From the NCBI RefSeq assembly GCF_003063645.1, contig NZ_NESJ01000020.1:1-64000 (forward strand): DNA of 64,000 nt, written 5' to 3'. The DNA is from Limnohabitans sp. 2KL-51. Lineage in GTDB: Bacteria > Pseudomonadota > Gammaproteobacteria > Burkholderiales > Burkholderiaceae_C. A program made the position numbers and the translations under genes. The stretch's first letter is position 1. Every line of letters starts with the position of its first letter. The notes below the pieces were generated by a model. It saw nothing but the letters and a program-made list of their open reading frames with translations, was not told where the DNA came from and did not search any database. Below, one piece after another: positions 61,214 through 64,000 of this stretch.

Positions 61214-61837
61214 ATGAACACCAGCCATGTGACCGCGCCCAAGAAATCCTTCAAAGTCCAGATGCTCGCAGCCCGCGAAACGGCGATCATCCAATCGGTC
61301 AACCGTTTGTTGTCCGAAAAAGGCTTCGATGCGATGACGGTGGACGAGGTGGCGGCCGAGGTGGGCATCGCCAAGGCCAGCTTGTACAAGCACTTCACCA
61401 GCAAGGAAGAGTTGGCCTGCGCGGCCATGGTCACCGCCATGCGCCGGGCGCAAGAGGTCATCCAGAGCACCGATTCGTCTTTGCCCCCGCTGGACAAGAT
61501 CAAGGCTGTGACCCGTTGGACCATGACACTCAAGTTGCAAGGCCTGATGCCCTCACTGCCCAGCCAGAACTCCAGACTGCGCGCCACCTTGATGGCCAGC
61601 AAGGACTACATGGACAGCTTGATGGAGGTGAGCGACGCTTTGGGCGGCTGGATCGAAGAAGCCCAAGCCCAAGGCCAGATCAACAAGGCCTTGCCCGCTG
61701 TTGCGGTGCTCTACACCTTGTATGCCCGGGCCTGCGATCCGGTGCTGGAGTTTTTGAAAATGGGCGAACAACACACCGACGAGCAGATTCTGGATCTGGT
61801 GATGAGCACCTGTTTTGATGGGCTGAACGCCCGCTGA
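61214..61837 (+). CDS. TetR-family transcriptional regulator
   Basis: Regulator of 207 residues with an N-terminal helix-turn-helix (about 20-68: ETAIIQSVNRLLSEKGFDAMTVDEVAAEVGIAKASLYKHFTSKEEL) and an all-helical ligand-binding C-terminus. No Shine-Dalgarno precedes the ATG. It ends two bases before the end of the convergent LysR gene. Target genes are not evident. Confidence 0.9.
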   Translation: MNTSHVTAPKKSFKVQMLAARETAIIQSVNRLLSEKGFDAMTVDEVAAEVGIAKASLYKHFTSKEELACAAMVTAMRRAQEVIQSTDSSLPPLDKIKAVTRWTMTLKLQGLMPSLPSQNSRLRATLMASKDYMDSLMEVSDALGGWIEEAQAQGQINKALPAVAVLYTLYARACDPVLEFLKMGEQHTDEQILDLVMSTCFDGLNAR

Positions 61838-61839
61838 AG

Positions 61840-62793
61840 TCAGGCTGTGGCAACCGGGGATTTAGACAAAGCCCCAAACCTTTCAGAAGCGCTGTGGCGT
61901 ATTTGATCCGACACCCTTTGTATCGATTCGGACGGTTGAGGGTCAACGCGCAGGGTCAAACCGACCGGTCCCTCGGTGGCGCTCGTGTCGATCTGCAGGC
62001 GCACCAGCGTACCCTGTAGCAAATCGTTTTCTATGGCACCCCGTGGAACAAACCACACAGCATCGCTGTGCAGTACATAACTGCGGCCGAAAGACAGGTC
62101 GATGGTTTCAATGATTTGCAGGGGCAGACCCGTGCCCACTGCCATGAAAAAGCGGTCTGCGGCTTCCCTGGCACGCGTCCCTGCATCGGGCAGGACCAAA
62201 CGGTAGCCGTCCAAAAGGGAGGGATCTATTTTCTGTCGCAAGGACAGAGCATGTCCTGGGCGAACGACAAGCAACAAGGGTTCGGTGTACAGGTGTTCAA
62301 AGGTTAAACCCTGCATGTCCGACGGCTCTGCGAGGCGACCAATCACCATGTCCAGAACCCCTTGTTTCAAGGCGGCAATCAGTTGTGCATTGCTGCCTGT
62401 TCGCACCGACACGCGGGCCCGTGGCGCCGAGGCGGCAAAGCGCACCAGAGCGGGCGCCAGCACCGTGGCACCCACATTGGGCAAGGCGCCAATCACCAAG
62501 GCTGGGGCGTCGCCCTCTTCGTCGGCAGACAGGCTGGACAGCCCGTCGTGGATGGCCCGCAAGCCGGATCCGGTGTGCCTGACCAAAATTTGTCCGGCCC
62601 CGGTTAAGGTGACGCCTTTGGGTGAGCGTTCAAAAAGTCGATGGCCTGCAATGTCTTCGAGCTCGGCCAGGGTTTTGGTGACGGCCGGTTGCGAAATGCT
62701 CAAGGCTTTGGCGGCACGCACCATTGAGCCGTGTTCGGCGATCGCCACCAAGGTGCGCAGGTGACGCATTTTGAGGCGGTCTTTCAAAGGCAT
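61840..62793 (-). CDS. LysR-family transcriptional regulator (PcaQ-like)
   Basis: Regulator of 317 residues. The N-terminal helix-turn-helix (about 9-68: MRHLRTLVAIAEHGSMVRAAKALSISQPAVTKTLAELEDIAGHRLF) and the effector domain (about 95-300) resemble the PcaQ/GbpR subgroup that controls aromatic or dicarboxylic acid genes. It lies 66 bp downstream of an amidohydrolase gene on the same strand and probably belongs to its transcription unit, with the partial Bug gene at the window edge. Confidence 0.85.
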   Translation of the reverse strand: MPLKDRLKMRHLRTLVAIAEHGSMVRAAKALSISQPAVTKTLAELEDIAGHRLFERSPKGVTLTGAGQILVRHTGSGLRAIHDGLSSLSADEEGDAPALVIGALPNVGATVLAPALVRFAASAPRARVSVRTGSNAQLIAALKQGVLDMVIGRLAEPSDMQGLTFEHLYTEPLLLVVRPGHALSLRQKIDPSLLDGYRLVLPDAGTRAREAADRFFMAVGTGLPLQIIETIDLSFGRSYVLHSDAVWFVPRGAIENDLLQGTLVRLQIDTSATEGPVGLTLRVDPQPSESIQRVSDQIRHSASERFGALSKSPVATA

Positions 62794-62859
62794 CGGACAA
62801 GCATAACCTGCAAAAAAACCGGGGTCGACCTGGGCACAGACGTCATGCCCTTTTGTCAG

Positions 62860-63861
62860 TCAGGTCAGTCGCGCCAGCAAACCGGTAGCGTTGCCATGCA
62901 TGACCAGGGCTTGATCGGCCGCCGAAAGCCGAGATCTTTGGATGCCCGCGAGGGTTCTGTCGGTATCGAAAATGGGGCAATCGGTGCCCAGCACCACCCG
63001 GTCGGCGCCGAACACCGCCACGGCTTGTTCCAGGGCCTGTGGGCCCAGCGAGGCGCAGTCGACCCACACGGCACGCGTTCGGCTCGATGGCATGGGGCGG
63101 GCAGGGTCGCGCAGGGCCAGCATGTGGTCCATGCGTTCGACCACGGCAGGAAAGGTACCGCCCAAATTCGCCACCTGAACGGTGATGTTGCGCCAGGGTT
63201 GCAAGAAGTCCGACAGCAGCAGCGTCACCATGGCCTCGCCAACCTCGTGCTGAACGGCCAGCGCACGGCGAGCCAGATCGTGGTCAGGGGGCGCATCGGG
63301 CAAGGCACCACTGTCGGGCATGCGACCGGGGTGCACAAAAAAATGCGCTCCCAGCGCGTCAGCCGCTTCAAACACGGGTCGGATGCGTGCGGCGGTGGCT
63401 TCGCTGCGAAAGGCGTCCACCGGCAAAATCGCTCCCAGCAGCCCCAGCTCCAGTCGAGCCCGCCGCAGTTCTGCCACGGCCGCGTCCATGTCGGCCAAGG
63501 GCAGTGCGGCCAGTCCGCAAAAACGTTCGGGGCGCGTCCGGCACAACTGGCTGCAAGCATCATTGAAAGCACGCACCAGCGGCGCTGCCTGGTCAAAAGG
63601 CAAACTGTCGATGCCAAACAGACCGGGCAATGACAGCATTTGCTTCGCCACGCCTTGCTGCAACATGTGCTGAAGTCGCAGTGACGGGTCGGTGTGGGCT
63701 GGGCTGAACCCCAGAGTGCCGATCGGCATGACCAAGCGCTCTGCCCCATCGTCCAGCACCTCTAGGCGTGGCACCTGGCCTTGACGCTGACGCAGCGCAT
63801 GGGCCACTTGAGGGGGCACCCAGTGCGCGTGCATGTCGATGGCGCGTGCGCCCATGCTCAT
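62860..63861 (-). CDS. Amidohydrolase-family metal-dependent decarboxylase/hydrolase
   Basis: Amidohydrolase-2 (ACMSD-like) TIM-barrel enzyme of 333 residues. The metal motif DMHAHWVPP lies at residues 9-17, HFFVHPGRMPDSG near 172, a conserved NLGGTFPAVVERMDHML stretch near 232 and the catalytic Asp in VLGTDCPIFD (about 294). Relatives decarboxylate or hydrate ring-cleavage products such as aminocarboxymuconate semialdehyde or oxalomesaconate. The ATG at 63861 overlaps the stop of the upstream Bug gene (ATGA), so the two are coupled. Confidence 0.85.
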   Translation of the reverse strand: MSMGARAIDMHAHWVPPQVAHALRQRQGQVPRLEVLDDGAERLVMPIGTLGFSPAHTDPSLRLQHMLQQGVAKQMLSLPGLFGIDSLPFDQAAPLVRAFNDACSQLCRTRPERFCGLAALPLADMDAAVAELRRARLELGLLGAILPVDAFRSEATAARIRPVFEAADALGAHFFVHPGRMPDSGALPDAPPDHDLARRALAVQHEVGEAMVTLLLSDFLQPWRNITVQVANLGGTFPAVVERMDHMLALRDPARPMPSSRTRAVWVDCASLGPQALEQAVAVFGADRVVLGTDCPIFDTDRTLAGIQRSRLSAADQALVMHGNATGLLARLT

Positions 63862-64000
63862 TCGGCTTTGGCCCCTGAAGCTTTGACGACTTCAGCCCAG
63901 CGGGTGACTTCGCTGTCAATGAATTTGCCAAACTCTTGCGGAGAGGAGATCGAGGGCGCCGCCCCGAAGCTGGCCAGCAGGTCCTTGACGTCGTTTTGTT
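63858..64000 (-). CDS. Bug/TctC-family solute receptor, partial
   Basis: The last 46 codons and stop of a Bug receptor run in from the right edge. The visible end reads NDVKDLLASFGAAPSISSPQEFGKFIDSEVTRWAEVVKASGAKAE, the C-terminal helix pattern of this family. The 5' part lies outside the window. It is translationally coupled to the amidohydrolase gene. Confidence 0.85.
   Translation of the reverse strand, partial: QNDVKDLLASFGAAPSISSPQEFGKFIDSEVTRWAEVVKASGAKAE

Overview
The window looks like a chromosomal segment of a high-GC betaproteobacterium of the order Burkholderiales, most likely family Comamonadaceae (Limnohabitans/Rhodoferax/Polaromonas-like). The reasons are strong G/C bias at third codon positions, six Bug/TctC-type solute receptors, many acyl-CoA enzymes and class III CoA-transferases, and a palindromic repeat family in intergenic DNA. 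This is an inference from gene content, not a taxonomic test. I see no rRNA, tRNA, CRISPR array, IS element or prophage.

Layout. 1-6.1 kb: benzoate-type transporter, FAD-linked D-lactate/glycolate-type dehydrogenase, cobalamin adenosyltransferase, acetoacetyl-CoA synthetase. 6.2-6.9 kb: RHH/PIN toxin-antitoxin pair. 7-8 kb: dapD of the long (actinobacterial/pseudomonad) type. 8.1-12.1 kb: TRAP transporter with a TatT lipoprotein, a DctP receptor and a fused DctQM permease. 12.1-13.1 kb: two uncharacterised genes. 13.3-34.4 kb: a large acyl-CoA catabolic island on the plus strand. It holds acyl-CoA ligases, an alpha-methylacyl-CoA racemase-like CaiB protein, an AraC regulator, an SCP2-type thiolase, a split MaoC hydratase pair, SDRs, acyl-CoA dehydrogenases, a dienoyl-CoA reductase-like SDR, an enoyl-CoA hydratase, a DUF35-thiolase fusion that lacks the thiolase cysteine, tandem Bug receptors and a nitronate monooxygenase-like protein. 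34.5-40.4 kb: an itaconate-type pathway (ich, acyl-CoA dehydrogenase, ict, MmgE/PrpD, ccl). 40.5-42.7 kb: D,D-carboxypeptidase and a LysR regulator. 42.8-43.7 kb: a RelE-type toxin operon with two related antitoxins, the second frameshifted. 43.9-54.8 kb: a minus-strand atu-like operon (acyl-CoA carboxylase, acyl-CoA dehydrogenase, enoyl-CoA hydratase, AtuA, CaiB, Bug, beta-hydroxyacid dehydrogenase) divergent from an IclR regulator. 55.8-64 kb: Bug, two hotdog proteins, acuI, an EamA exporter, phoD, and TetR, LysR, amidohydrolase and partial Bug genes.

How the genes fit together. Most of the window converts carboxylic acids to CoA thioesters and degrades them by beta-oxidation-like, carboxylation or retro-aldol/thiolysis steps. 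Orphan periplasmic receptors probably serve uptake. The most novel-looking part is the 13-29 kb island. Its enzyme set resembles sterol or isoprenoid side-chain degradation (racemase, heteromeric MaoC hydratase, DUF35 plus aldolase-like thiolase). Here the DUF35 module is fused to the aldolase-like thiolase rather than to a MaoC subunit. The AraC gene lies inside the island, and a 25-bp motif (21 of 25 matches) precedes the transcription units on either side of it, which suggests a shared operator.
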